A stretch of 64,000 nucleotides of DNA, from NCBI GenBank assembly GCA_001971685.1, contig CP019326.1, positions 3,348,001 to 3,412,000 on the forward strand, written 5' to 3'. Position 1 is the stretch's first letter, and each line of letters starts with the position of its first letter. A program made the position numbers and the translations under genes. This DNA comes from Halomonas sp. 1513. GTDB lineage: Bacteria; Pseudomonadota; Gammaproteobacteria; Pseudomonadales; Halomonadaceae. The notes under the pieces are model-generated. The model did no database searches. It was not told the DNA's origin and was given only the letters and a program-made list of their open reading frames with translations. Of the stretch, positions 49,429 to 58,099 are shown piece by piece.

Positions 49429-50850
49429 GTGACCACTGCCTCTAGCGCCTCGCCTGCCGTCGACCTGGCACCGCTGCTCGCCGCCCAGCGCGCGGCCTAT
49501 CGCCGCGACGGTGCGCCTTCGCTTGCCGAGCGGCGCGCCAACCTTGCAAAGCTGCGCGCCGCGCTGATCGACAACCGCACCCGGCTCGAGGAGGCCATCG
49601 ACACCGATTTCGGTCATCGCTCACGCCACGAGACCAGCATCATGGAGCTCGGCAGCACCATCAGCGGGATCGACTACCTGCACAAGCACCTGCGCCGCAT
49701 GATGCGTCCAGAAAAGCGCCAGGTGGCCGTTCATATGCAGTTCGGCTCGGCACGGGTGGAGTACCAGCCGCTAGGTGTCGTCGGGGTCATGGCGCCGTGG
49801 AACTACCCCTTGGTGCTCGCCGTGATGCCCCTGGCGACGGCGCTCGCGGCCGGCAACCGGGTGCTGTTGAAGCCGTCGGAATTCACCCCGACGATCAACG
49901 CCCTGCTCGAGGAGATACTCCGCACGCTGTTTTCAGCGGAGCAGGTGGCGGTGGTCAACGGCGATGCGGCGGTTGGTGCCGCCTTCTCCGCCCTGCCGTT
50001 CGACCATCTTATTTTCACCGGCAGCACGGCGGTGGGACGCAAGGTCATGCAGGCGGCCAGCGAGAACCTGGTACCGGTGACGCTGGAGCTGGGCGGCAAG
50101 TCGCCGGTCATCGTCGAGAAGGGCCATCCACTCGACCACGCCTGCGCCGGTATCGTGTTCGGCAAGCTTGTAAGCGGTGGCCAGACCTGCATCGCGCCCG
50201 ACTATGCCCTCGTCCATGAGGATGACCTTGCCGGGTTCCTCACCCATTACGAGGCGGCCGTGGTAGCCGCCTACCCCGACGGCCCAGCGAGCGAGGATTA
50301 CACCTGGGTGATCAACGACCGGCATCTGGCCCGCCTCAACGGCCTGCTCGAGGATGCCCGCGCCAAGGGCGCGACGCTACGCGAGATAGGCCGTGAGGCG
50401 CCGGGTGCGCATCCCCGCGCCATGCGCCCATCGCTGGTGCTCAATGTCACCGACGACATGACCATCGCCCATGAGGAGATCTTCGGGCCGATCCTGCCGG
50501 TGTTCCCCTACCGCACGCTCGATGAGGCCATCGACGTCGTCGAGGCGCGCCCCCACCCGCTGGCGCTCTACTACTTCGGCCACGACAAGGCGGCGCAGCG
50601 CCAGGTGCTCGACGGCACGACCTCGGGCAACGTCACCCTCAACGGCACGCTGCTGCACATCGCCCAGGACGACCTGCCGTTCGGCGGCGTCGGCGAGAGT
50701 GGTATCGGCGCCTATCACGGCATGGAAGGCTTCCGCCGGCTGAGCCATGCCAAGGGGATCTACGTGCAAGGGCGATGGAACGTCACGACGCTGCTGCGTC
50801 CGCCATTCGGCAAGATGGCGGAACGGCTGCTGCGCTTCGTGTTGCGCTGA
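49429..50850 (+). CDS. Aldehyde dehydrogenase, coniferyl-aldehyde dehydrogenase type
   Basis: 473 residues of the NAD(P)-dependent aldehyde dehydrogenase family. Features: VGVMAPWNYPLVLAVMPLA (Asn for oxyanion), LKPSEFTPTINALLEE, FTGSTAVGRKVMQAASE (NAD binding), TLELGGKSPVIVEKG (general-base Glu), GGQTCIAPDYALVHE (nucleophile Cys) and HEEIFGPILPVFPY. The RPEKRQVAVHMQFGSARVEYQ region is that of coniferyl/long-chain aldehyde dehydrogenases. The start is GTG at 49429 after TAGGAG. Likely used in aromatic or fatty aldehyde oxidation. Confidence 0.9.
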   Translation: MTTASSASPAVDLAPLLAAQRAAYRRDGAPSLAERRANLAKLRAALIDNRTRLEEAIDTDFGHRSRHETSIMELGSTISGIDYLHKHLRRMMRPEKRQVAVHMQFGSARVEYQPLGVVGVMAPWNYPLVLAVMPLATALAAGNRVLLKPSEFTPTINALLEEILRTLFSAEQVAVVNGDAAVGAAFSALPFDHLIFTGSTAVGRKVMQAASENLVPVTLELGGKSPVIVEKGHPLDHACAGIVFGKLVSGGQTCIAPDYALVHEDDLAGFLTHYEAAVVAAYPDGPASEDYTWVINDRHLARLNGLLEDARAKGATLREIGREAPGAHPRAMRPSLVLNVTDDMTIAHEEIFGPILPVFPYRTLDEAIDVVEARPHPLALYYFGHDKAAQRQVLDGTTSGNVTLNGTLLHIAQDDLPFGGVGESGIGAYHGMEGFRRLSHAKGIYVQGRWNVTTLLRPPFGKMAERLLRFVLR

Positions 50851-50936
50851 ACTGCGTTACCGCCCGGGGTACTGCACGCGCTGCCGGATACCGTTGCGAT
50901 GCCTAACGTGGCCAGGACCTTGATCCATCCAAACGA

Positions 50937-52181
50937 TCAGGACACCGGCTGCTGCTTGAGCCGATAGAGGACTCTTTCCGGTCTGCCATCGTCGTCGGTG
51001 TAGACCACAAAGGCCTTGTAGTGGTCGAAGAAGGTGCCGGTGAAGAAGATCCACTCGTCTGGCCGGAAGTTGACGATGTTGTCCAGTTGGACGTCCTCCT
51101 CTTCGAAGAAGTCCTCGCCAGTTAGGGTCATCAACAGTTCGCGGAAATCGTCGGCGGACGCCTCGTCGAGCACGAACTCGGAGTCGAGCAACCCACCGAA
51201 AAAGCGGCTCAAGTCGGTATCGCTGGAAGGCCGCTGGAAGGGCACCAGTTGCTCCCCGTCTCGGTAGAAGAAATGCTCGCGGGTGCTGCGCCAGCCGCTG
51301 TCGTCGGAGTGCGAGGCAAAGGTGTCATAGTCGTAGCGATAGACGCTGCACTGTACGATCTCGCTGCTATCCGGCGTAAGGACCAGCTCCACCTCCAGAC
51401 GAATGTCATCACGAAACAGCGACTCGACCTCGGCGATTTCCTCCTCACTGACGGAGGGAGCGGAGGCATCGACCAGATCGTCACGCCCCCAGTCGACGAC
51501 CCGCATCGAGGAGTCCCGGCTCAGCTCGCCCTCGAGCGTCAGGGATATCGCGGCGTCCTCCAGCGGCTGCTCGTCCATTCCAACCAGGCGGCCATCGAAG
51601 GACAGGCTCCACTCCAGGGTATCCTCTGTCGCCTGTTCGACGTGGACGCTGCCAGCCTCGGCAAGCACCTCGGCCAGTCCTTGCTGACGCTCTCCCAGCA
51701 GCCCCATGGCCATGAAAGTGTCGCCATCGAGGGTCTCGACGTCCGGGCCTACCAGGGCTGCCTCACCTTCCACCATCGACGTCTCGCTGTGGGGTGACAG
51801 CACCATGCACAGGTACTGCAGTTCGTCACTCTCGCTTCTCAGCATGAGCATGGTGCCAACCACCAGTCCGCTGCTGCTGTCGTTGAACCAGCCCTGGCCA
51901 TAGACCCGCCAGCGCTCGTCCTGCCGCTCCCAGACACCGGCAATCGGGGGCGCCATCTCCGGATCGTCGCTATCGAGCATGGCGATGATCTCGGCATCGG
52001 ACATATCCTCTGGTGGCGGCGCACAGAGCGTCGGGTCCACCATCTCGATCAGCATACCCGGAGGCATTCGCTCCTCAAGCGGGTCGGCGCTGGCTGGCGC
52101 CGTCGCGGCCACCAGCAAGCCAGCACCCATTAGACTGGTGGTCCAACGGGCGCCAGTAGATGAAAAGGATAAAAACGCCAT
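50937..52181 (-). CDS. Secreted protein of unknown function, 414 aa
   Basis: The N-terminus MAFLSFSSTGARWTTSLMGA leads into a signal peptide ending ATAPASA. The mature protein is very acidic (for example DMSDAEIIAMLDSDDPEM, EEEDVQLDN), as expected for a periplasmic or exported protein of a halophile, and has no family I know. The ATG at 52181 is chosen because GGGAG is 8 bases upstream; the frame also has an ATG at 52196. Codon usage is normal, so I trust the gene but not any function. Confidence 0.8.
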   Translation of the reverse strand: MAFLSFSSTGARWTTSLMGAGLLVAATAPASADPLEERMPPGMLIEMVDPTLCAPPPEDMSDAEIIAMLDSDDPEMAPPIAGVWERQDERWRVYGQGWFNDSSSGLVVGTMLMLRSESDELQYLCMVLSPHSETSMVEGEAALVGPDVETLDGDTFMAMGLLGERQQGLAEVLAEAGSVHVEQATEDTLEWSLSFDGRLVGMDEQPLEDAAISLTLEGELSRDSSMRVVDWGRDDLVDASAPSVSEEEIAEVESLFRDDIRLEVELVLTPDSSEIVQCSVYRYDYDTFASHSDDSGWRSTREHFFYRDGEQLVPFQRPSSDTDLSRFFGGLLDSEFVLDEASADDFRELLMTLTGEDFFEEEDVQLDNIVNFRPDEWIFFTGTFFDHYKAFVVYTDDDGRPERVLYRLKQQPVS

Positions 52182-52620
52182 CGTATGCACTCCCATTGTT
52201 ATTGGCCGTTAGTACGCTGTTCAGCGTCAGCGCACTCGTCATCAAGCTACCAATGCACCGCGGATCACTCCCCATTCAAATGAACGGTATCTCCTTGGCT
52301 AGCTTCGGTGAGGACCATACGGATCTGACGTTGGCTTGGAGGGCATACCTGCGCCCAACACTTGGACGCTTACCCCGCAGCAGCCTGGCTCACATGCCAC
52401 ATGGTAGGCATGCGCATTCGTCAACGAGGCCCATGAGCCGCCCCATGACCACTGACTCCAGCGTGCGGCCCAACGTCGCGAGCGTGCTGCGCTGACTAGG
52501 CTACACGCCCTGTGTCATTTGCCCTGGCCGCTTCACATGACTAGGGTGGTCTCATCATGCTCGGTACTCCCAGCGTGATTGACTACTTCATCGCATCGCA
52601 ATCGACAGGAGGTCGAAACC
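52182..52620. other. Intergenic region, no gene seen
   Basis: About 440 bases between the divergent unknown secreted-protein gene and the PPOX gene. An open frame at 52160-52495 lacks coding character. The AT-rich stretch around 52540-52600 probably holds the PPOX promoter. Confidence 0.4.
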
Positions 52621-53109
52621 ATGTCCAGCCCTGAGCACAAGCAGAAGATATGGAAGATGATCAAGGACATACAGGTCGGCATGCTGGTGACGCTCGACGG
52701 CGATATGCCGCGCGCCCGGCCCATGCACCTGGTTCAGAAGGAGTATGACGGCACCCTCTGGTTCTTCACCAAGCGCAGTGCCGAGAAGGTTTCGGAAACC
52801 AACCGCGACCATGACGTTTGCCTGAGCTTTTCCGATCAGGACGAGGGCGTATATGTCTCGCTGTCGGGCACGGCCAACCTGACCGATGATCGCGAGCTGA
52901 TCGAGAAGTACTGGAACCCTTTCGTCGCGGCCTGGTTCACCGGCGGCAAGGATGACCCCGACATCGCCCTGCTGGAGATCGACGTGACCATGGGCGAGCA
53001 CTGGAAGGCCAAAGAGAGCAAGGCGTTCCAGCTCTACGAGTTTGCCAAGGCCAACGTCAAGAAAGACGCCACCCCGAACATAGGGGAAAACGAGAAGTTC
53101 GGCGGCTGA
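52621..53109 (+). CDS. Pyridoxamine 5'-phosphate oxidase family protein (general stress protein 26 type)
   Basis: 162 residues of the split-barrel flavin-binding PPOX fold. Features: KMIKDIQVGMLVTLDGDMPR with RPMHLVQKEYDGTLWFFTKR (FMN contacts), NRDHDVCLSFSDQDEGVYVSLSG, and the tail WFTGGKDDPDIALLEIDV typical of GS26. An FMN-dependent oxidoreductase or flavin carrier under stress. The ATG at 52621 follows ACAGGAGGT, an ideal ribosome-binding site; the upstream start at 52579 is not needed. Confidence 0.9.
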   Translation: MSSPEHKQKIWKMIKDIQVGMLVTLDGDMPRARPMHLVQKEYDGTLWFFTKRSAEKVSETNRDHDVCLSFSDQDEGVYVSLSGTANLTDDRELIEKYWNPFVAAWFTGGKDDPDIALLEIDVTMGEHWKAKESKAFQLYEFAKANVKKDATPNIGENEKFGG

Positions 53110-53262
53110 GTGACCCTTCCAGACGGTTTTTGATGAATATACCGGAATGGCGTCATGCCATTTCGGTGCTCCCTTTCTCAGCCCCCTCCCTGCTAGACGA
53201 TGGCGACTGACGCGCCGCTTGACAGCATCGCCTGCCGCGTACTTAGATGGCCGCATATTTAG

Positions 53263-53276
53263 ATAGATCGGTCTAT
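53263..53276. promoter_or_regulatory. Candidate TetR operator
   Basis: Near-perfect palindrome ATAGATCGGTCTAT 16 bases before the tetR start, with a second near copy (TTAGATGG at 53243) nearby. TetR regulators of this layout generally repress their own operon through such a site. Confidence 0.65.
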
Positions 53277-53291
53277 ATAGGACGTCCACCG

Positions 53292-53858
53292 ATGCCAGCT
53301 TCCAAGCGCGACCAACTGCTCGCCACCGCCGAGCGGCTCTTCCATGAACAGGGCTTCCACGCCACCGGCATCGACCGCATCGTCGCGGCGGCCGGCGTGG
53401 TGCGCATGACGCTCTACAACCACTTCGCTTCCAAGGAGGCGTTGGTAATGGCCGTGCTGGCGACCCGCCATACGCGCTTCCTGGCTCACCTCGATGCCGC
53501 AACGGCTAGCGCCCCGCCGGGCCAGGCCGCCTCGGCGCTGGTGGAAGCGCACGGCGACTGGCTGCAGCGCTACAGCCTGCATGGCTGCATCATGGCCAAG
53601 GCGATGGGCGAGTTCGCCGAGCACAGCGCCGAGATCCATGCCCTGGCAACGGCCGCCAAGACCGACTTGCTGGCACGCCTCGAAGATGCCGTGTCGCGCG
53701 ACGGCCTGGAGCACCACGCCGGCCTGGCGCGGCATCTGTTCATGGTGCTGGAAGGCAGCAACATGGCGGTGGCCCTGCTGGGTGCCCAGACGGCCCTGGC
53801 AGACACCCGTGCCATGGTCGACACCCTGCTGGCATCAGCCCGGAGCAATACTCCATGA
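53292..53858 (+). CDS. TetR-family transcriptional regulator
   Basis: 188 residues. The DNA-binding domain is DQLLATAERLFHEQGFHATG followed by IDRIVAAAGVVRMTLYNHFASKEALVMAVL, the standard TetR helix-turn-helix. The ligand domain is not recognisable, but LHGCIMAKAMGEFAEHSAE is typical of the YcdC/AcrR-like group. The ATG at 53292 follows the operator palindrome. It overlaps the MFS gene by 4 bases (ATGA), so it probably controls that exporter. Confidence 0.93.
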   Translation: MPASKRDQLLATAERLFHEQGFHATGIDRIVAAAGVVRMTLYNHFASKEALVMAVLATRHTRFLAHLDAATASAPPGQAASALVEAHGDWLQRYSLHGCIMAKAMGEFAEHSAEIHALATAAKTDLLARLEDAVSRDGLEHHAGLARHLFMVLEGSNMAVALLGAQTALADTRAMVDTLLASARSNTP

Positions 53859-55162
53859 GGCCCCTGTCGAACATGGGGTTTGCCCTGTTTGGTGCCGGGC
53901 TCATCGCCATCAGCTACGGGCTTGCGCGTTTCGCTTTCGGCCTGTTCGTGCCCTCCATCAGCGCCGAGCTGGAGCTGACGGCCCACCGGGTCGGTATCAT
54001 CGGGGCGCTGCCCTTCATCAGTTTCGTGCTTGCCACCCTGGTCGCGCCGCTCGCCGCCGAGCGCCTGGGGGCGCGCAACCTGGCGGTACTCTCCGGCAGC
54101 ATCGGTGTCGGCGGCCTGACGCTGATCAGTCAGGCCGCGGACGCGCTATGGCTGGGTGCCGGGGTGTTCATCTGCGGCATCTGTACCGGCTTGATGATGC
54201 CGGCGCTGACCGCGGCCATGCAGGCCATGGTGAGCCGCACGATGCACGGTCGTGTCAGTTCGGTCATGAACGCAGGCACCAGCATCGGCATCATCGTGGC
54301 GGTTCCCACCGTGGTGTTCCTGTTCGATGCCTGGCGCTTTACCTATGCCATGTTCGCCGTGCTGGCGGGCGTCGGGGTCGTGGCGGCGTGGTTCTTGATC
54401 CCCTCGGTGTCGCGGATCGTGCCCGCCAACGCCGTACCGCCGCCGCCGATCAATCGACAGCAGTGGTCCCGTCTCACCCGGCTGACGCTGTTCGCCTTTG
54501 CCATGGGTTTCGTGTCGGCGCCCTATTGGCTGTTCGCGCCGGACCTGGCGGTGACCCTCGGCGCCCTCTCCCCCGGCCACACTGGCTGGCTGTGGTTCGC
54601 CGTGGGCATCGCCGGCCTCGGGGGAGCCATGGTGAGTGACCTGGCCGACCGCAATAACCCGCCGATCACCCAAGCCCTGATGCTGATGATGCTGGCCGCG
54701 AGCCTGGCGCTGCTCGCCGCGAGCCCGGGGCAGCTGGGGTTGGCGATCTTCTCTGCGCTGGTCTTCGGCCTGGCCTATATGAGCCTCACCGGGCTGTATC
54801 TGATGACCGGCATCCGCCTGCTGCCGGGGCGGCTCTCGATGGGGCCGGTGTTGCCCTTTATGGCGGTGGCGCTCGGCCAGGCAGCCGGCTCTCCGGTCAT
54901 CGGCGCGCTGGTCGACAGGCTCGGCTATGCCGACGCCTTTGCCATCTTCGCGATGGTCGGCATCCTGGCATCGATGCTATCGCCGATCTATCCGGGCCAT
55001 ATCGACTACTGGGCAGACTGGACGGAGGAAACGCCAGAAACGGCACAAGAGGAACCACCCGCGGTGGAAGATACCGGCCTGCAGGCAGCGTATGACCAGC
55101 AGCTGGTGGATGAGAACGGCGACCCGGTCGAGCCGGCTGCGGAAGAGGACGAGACCGCCTAG
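53855..55162 (+). CDS. MFS transporter, YbfB/YjiJ family-like
   Basis: 435 residues with 12 predicted spans. SYGLARFAFGLFVPSISAEL near the N-terminus, GARNLAVLSGSIGVGGL, MQAMVSRTMHGRVSSVMNAG and GSPVIGALVDRLGYADAFAI fit major-facilitator permeases of the YbfB/YjiJ type. The C-terminus is a 50-residue acidic tail (EETPETAQEEPPAVEDTG). Coupled to TetR, so a drug- or metabolite-efflux role is likely; substrate unknown. Confidence 0.85.
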   Translation: MRPLSNMGFALFGAGLIAISYGLARFAFGLFVPSISAELELTAHRVGIIGALPFISFVLATLVAPLAAERLGARNLAVLSGSIGVGGLTLISQAADALWLGAGVFICGICTGLMMPALTAAMQAMVSRTMHGRVSSVMNAGTSIGIIVAVPTVVFLFDAWRFTYAMFAVLAGVGVVAAWFLIPSVSRIVPANAVPPPPINRQQWSRLTRLTLFAFAMGFVSAPYWLFAPDLAVTLGALSPGHTGWLWFAVGIAGLGGAMVSDLADRNNPPITQALMLMMLAASLALLAASPGQLGLAIFSALVFGLAYMSLTGLYLMTGIRLLPGRLSMGPVLPFMAVALGQAAGSPVIGALVDRLGYADAFAIFAMVGILASMLSPIYPGHIDYWADWTEETPETAQEEPPAVEDTGLQAAYDQQLVDENGDPVEPAAEEDETA

Positions 55163-55290
55163 ATGCCGAGCTGTTTGGCCACGATCGGGCCGCATGAAGC
55201 GGTTCGATCCCGCTCCACCTTGTCCCCCACGGGGTAAGCTGGCATCGTCACCCGGACATCATTACCGCCTGGCCACAAGGAGCGACCGCC

Positions 55291-55623
55291 ATGTTTATCG
55301 CCATGAACCGTTTTCGGGTCAACCCCGAGCGAGTAAAGGAGTTCGAGCAGATCTGGCTGGAGCGAGAATCCCATCTGCAGGGCCTGCCCGGTTTCGTCGA
55401 GTTCCATATGCTGCGCGGCCCCGAGGAGGAGGATCACGTCCTCTACGCCTCCCATACCATCTGGAAGTCGCGCGAGGATTTCGAGGCCTGGACGCACTCC
55501 GAGGCGTTCCGCGCCGCCCACGCCAACGCCGGCCAGAGCCGCCGCGAGGGCCTCTACCTCGGCCCGCCGAAGTTCGAGGGCTTCGAGGTCATTCAGACCA
55601 TCAGCGAAGCCGGAGAGGTTTAA
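55291..55623 (+). CDS. Antibiotic-biosynthesis-monooxygenase family protein (IsdG-like)
   Basis: 110 residues, one ABM dimeric ferredoxin-like domain. Typical IsdG-group residues: MNRFRVNPERVKEFEQIWLE (Asn), FVEFHMLRGPEEEDHVLY, HTIWKSREDFEAWTHSEAF (Trp) and AAHANAG (His). IsdG proteins degrade haem. The catalytic Asn-Trp-His triad seems present, which suggests haem oxygenase activity, though many ABM proteins are uncharacterised. The ATG at 55291 follows AAGGAGCG. Confidence 0.85.
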   Translation: MFIAMNRFRVNPERVKEFEQIWLERESHLQGLPGFVEFHMLRGPEEEDHVLYASHTIWKSREDFEAWTHSEAFRAAHANAGQSRREGLYLGPPKFEGFEVIQTISEAGEV

Positions 55624-55643
55624 GGTACGAGGCGTTTGGACAA

Positions 55644-56189
55644 TCAGCGCGACGCACCCAGCAGAGGCAGGCAACTCTCCTCGATATGACGCAAGGTGTA
55701 CTGCGCCATGCGTTGCCACGCTTCGTCGCTATCACCTCGATAAGACAGGCGTTGCTCGCAGGCGAACGTGTTGTTGTCGTTCAAATCCAGCACCGCCAGA
55801 TTTCCGCTCCCAATCAGCGTGCTCACCTTGTGAATCTCGCCGATAAGGAGATATTGCGCGCCGATGGCCTTGGCCTGCCCTGCAAGTGCGTCCAGGCCTG
55901 GGCTGCGGTGCGTACAGCGCTCCATCTCGCAGGTAAGGTCGACTAGCGTGACCTCTGGGTTCCCGGCAAGACCCGCGTGCAACGTCTCATTGAGAGACGT
56001 CAGCCGCGCTTCATGCGCGGCGCTTTGATCCTCGACTTCGCCAGAGGTGTCACGGAAATCGAAGTGAGCCAAGGCCAGGGTCGCTTTACCGCTATCGGCA
56101 ACCACCATCGACGCCATCAACATCGTGCTGACCAAAAGCAGGAGAGAGCTTGCGCGCGCCATCCAGCAATAACCGTTCTGTGGGGTCAT
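55644..56189 (-). CDS. Secreted DUF2380-type protein
   Basis: About 181 residues. A hydrophobic N-terminal segment, MARASSLLLLVSTMLMASMV, after a short leader is a signal peptide or anchor. The rest has the DUF2380 pattern: TLALAHFDFRDTSGE, LHAGLAGNPEVTLVDLTCE, AKAIGAQYLLIGEIHKVSTL and WQRMAQYTLRHIEESCLPLL. These are periplasmic proteins of unknown function often near methanol dehydrogenase or c-type cytochrome genes. The ATG at 56189 has GGGAGG upstream; 56162 is an alternative. Confidence 0.8.
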   Translation of the reverse strand: MTPQNGYCWMARASSLLLLVSTMLMASMVVADSGKATLALAHFDFRDTSGEVEDQSAAHEARLTSLNETLHAGLAGNPEVTLVDLTCEMERCTHRSPGLDALAGQAKAIGAQYLLIGEIHKVSTLIGSGNLAVLDLNDNNTFACEQRLSYRGDSDEAWQRMAQYTLRHIEESCLPLLGASR

Positions 56190-56440
56190 GACGCCTCCCG
56201 AGTGGATCCTCTGCAACATGCGCCTGGCAAGCAAGCCAGACCCTCGTGCCAACCTGGCACGCCCGAAGGAGATGGCTCGTTTTAGTCTTAGCGTATGATC
56301 GGCGTTACGGCCATCATCGGGCTGATGGGGCGGGCCTCACCAGATCTTGCTTCGATGGGCGCGCAGTGCTGCGGACACGTGGCTTCAAGGCCGATGTCGA
56401 TTACCACTAGGCGGCATCGAGCGGTGTGATCCGCGCCACC

Positions 56441-56869
56441 TCATCCTTTATGCTCGCGGCGGGCACCTGGAGGTCGCGAGGCTTCCGGAAACTTGGGCAA
56501 CTCATCGCCAAGATCGAACCACTCGGCCTTGGACGACACCCAGCCATGGTAGCGCTTGCTCGGCGATACCGGAGTATCCAGGGTGCCCAGCCGCAGTCGC
56601 TTGGCCTCGGGCCGGTCGTCGCGGGCGCTGTAGAGCGGGCTGCCGCACACCGAGCAGAACACCCGCGCCTTGTTGGGCGTGGCGCGGTACTCCGTCAAAT
56701 ATTCCGCGCCCTGCGTGATGCGGAAGTCGGCCGAGCGGATCGGCGCCACCGCGACGAAGGCCGAGCCCTGCGCTTTCTGGCACTGTTTGCAGTGGCACAT
56801 GGAGACCTCATCGATCTCGGCGCTGACTTCGTAGCATATCTTTCCGCAAAGACAGCTTCCGTAGAGCAT
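56441..56869 (-). CDS. GFA (glutathione-dependent formaldehyde-activating-like) family protein
   Basis: 142 residues. Zinc-ribbon-like GFA fold, with cysteine pairs SCLCGKICYEV, MCHCKQCQKAQGSAF and VFCSVCGSPLYS that bind zinc. Family function is uncertain; some members bind S-hydroxymethyl glutathione. The ATG at 56869 follows GAGGAAG; the frame to 56938 is not needed. It ends FPEASRPPGARREHKG, an odd basic tail. Confidence 0.88.
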   Translation of the reverse strand: MLYGSCLCGKICYEVSAEIDEVSMCHCKQCQKAQGSAFVAVAPIRSADFRITQGAEYLTEYRATPNKARVFCSVCGSPLYSARDDRPEAKRLRLGTLDTPVSPSKRYHGWVSSKAEWFDLGDELPKFPEASRPPGARREHKG

Positions 56870-57079
56870 CACACTTCCTCCTGGTGGGCTTGTGTCACGA
56901 TACCCATTTCGGCCTCGAGTGCCACTTTTCCTGCCCATGAGAATAGTGCGGATGCAGGGTGGTATATGGTTGGTAAAAGCCTCGGCGTGTCGTGACTACG
57001 CAGGCTGGGGACGTTTCCCGACCTGCGCTTATTTGGCAAGCGCCGAGACTAGCGGGACCGCTGCTCAAGGAGATACCCC

Positions 57080-58099
57080 ATGTGGCAAGGACTCCCGAGG
57101 CGCGCCCGTGGCTACCTGATCACCGGCGCCGGCGTGCTGTTGCTCTCCCCGGATGCCCTCTTCGTCAAGGACACGCAGGTCGAGGTGGAGGTCTTCGTGT
57201 TCTGGCGGGCACTGCTGCTGGGTCTGGTGCTGGGCATGGTAGCCCTGGCCCGCTATGGCCGCGGGCTGCCCGGAGCAGTGCGCGCCTGTGGATCGGCGGC
57301 AGTGTGGTGCCCGCTGGCCTTTGCCGGCAGTGCCTGGGGCTTCGTGGCGGCGGTACGCCTGACCGCCGCCGGCAACGTGCTGGTGATCCAGAACCTGGCG
57401 CCCCTGGTGGCGGGGCTGCTGGGCCTGCTGCTATTTGGTCAGCGCCTCAGAATGCAGACCTGGTTAGTGATCCTGCTCTGCGTGCTGGGGGCGGGACTGA
57501 TGGCCGCCGGTGAGATGGGACAGGGCTCGCCGCTGGGGATGGTGGTGGCCCTGGCAATCCCGCTGACGATTGCCGTCAACATGACCGTGGCCAGCGCCCA
57601 GCGCGGCGTGGATACCACCGTGATCCTGCCCCTGGGCTGCCTGGTGATGCTGCTGCCGGCCCTGGCCCTGGGCGGCATGCAGCTACCTCCCATGCAGGAT
57701 CTGCTGCGCCTGCTGCTGATGGGGCTGGTGTTCCTGCCCGCGGCCTACTACCTGATCCAGACCGGGCCCCGCTACCTGAGCGGCGCCGAGGCCAGCCTGG
57801 TGATGCTGCTGGAGACCCTGGTGGGGACCCTGCTGGTGTGGTGGTGGGTGGGCGAGGTGCCGCCGCCACTGGCCTTCGTTGGCGGTGGCCTGATCCTCGC
57901 CGCACTGCTCGGCAGCGGCCTGCTGGACCTGCTACGTCAGCGCCGCAAGGTGGCCGATGGCGCCCCTGACCCGCAGCAGATCATCGCCGAAGCCGATGGG
58001 GCCCCCACCGATCTCCCGCTCAGGCCGACAGCGCCTGCATCTCGCGGTACAGGTCGGCCTTGCCCTCGAAGCCGATCCCCGGGAGGTCGGGGAGCGTGA
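57080..58099 (+). CDS. EamA/DMT-family transporter with overlapping C-terminus
   Basis: 339 residues. Ten predicted membrane spans in two five-span EamA repeats (about residues 12-140 and 152-285), for example FVFWRALLLGLVLGMVALAR and RLTAAGNVLVIQNLAPLVAG. The last ~55 residues are hydrophilic and the final 80 bases overlap the 3' end of the oppositely transcribed tartrate-dehydratase gene. The substrate is unknown; drug or amino acid exporters are common in this family. The ATG at 57080 has AAGGAGAT upstream. Confidence 0.88.
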   Translation: MWQGLPRRARGYLITGAGVLLLSPDALFVKDTQVEVEVFVFWRALLLGLVLGMVALARYGRGLPGAVRACGSAAVWCPLAFAGSAWGFVAAVRLTAAGNVLVIQNLAPLVAGLLGLLLFGQRLRMQTWLVILLCVLGAGLMAAGEMGQGSPLGMVVALAIPLTIAVNMTVASAQRGVDTTVILPLGCLVMLLPALALGGMQLPPMQDLLRLLLMGLVFLPAAYYLIQTGPRYLSGAEASLVMLLETLVGTLLVWWWVGEVPPPLAFVGGGLILAALLGSGLLDLLRQRRKVADGAPDPQQIIAEADGAPTDLPLRPTAPASRGTGRPCPRSRSPGGRGA

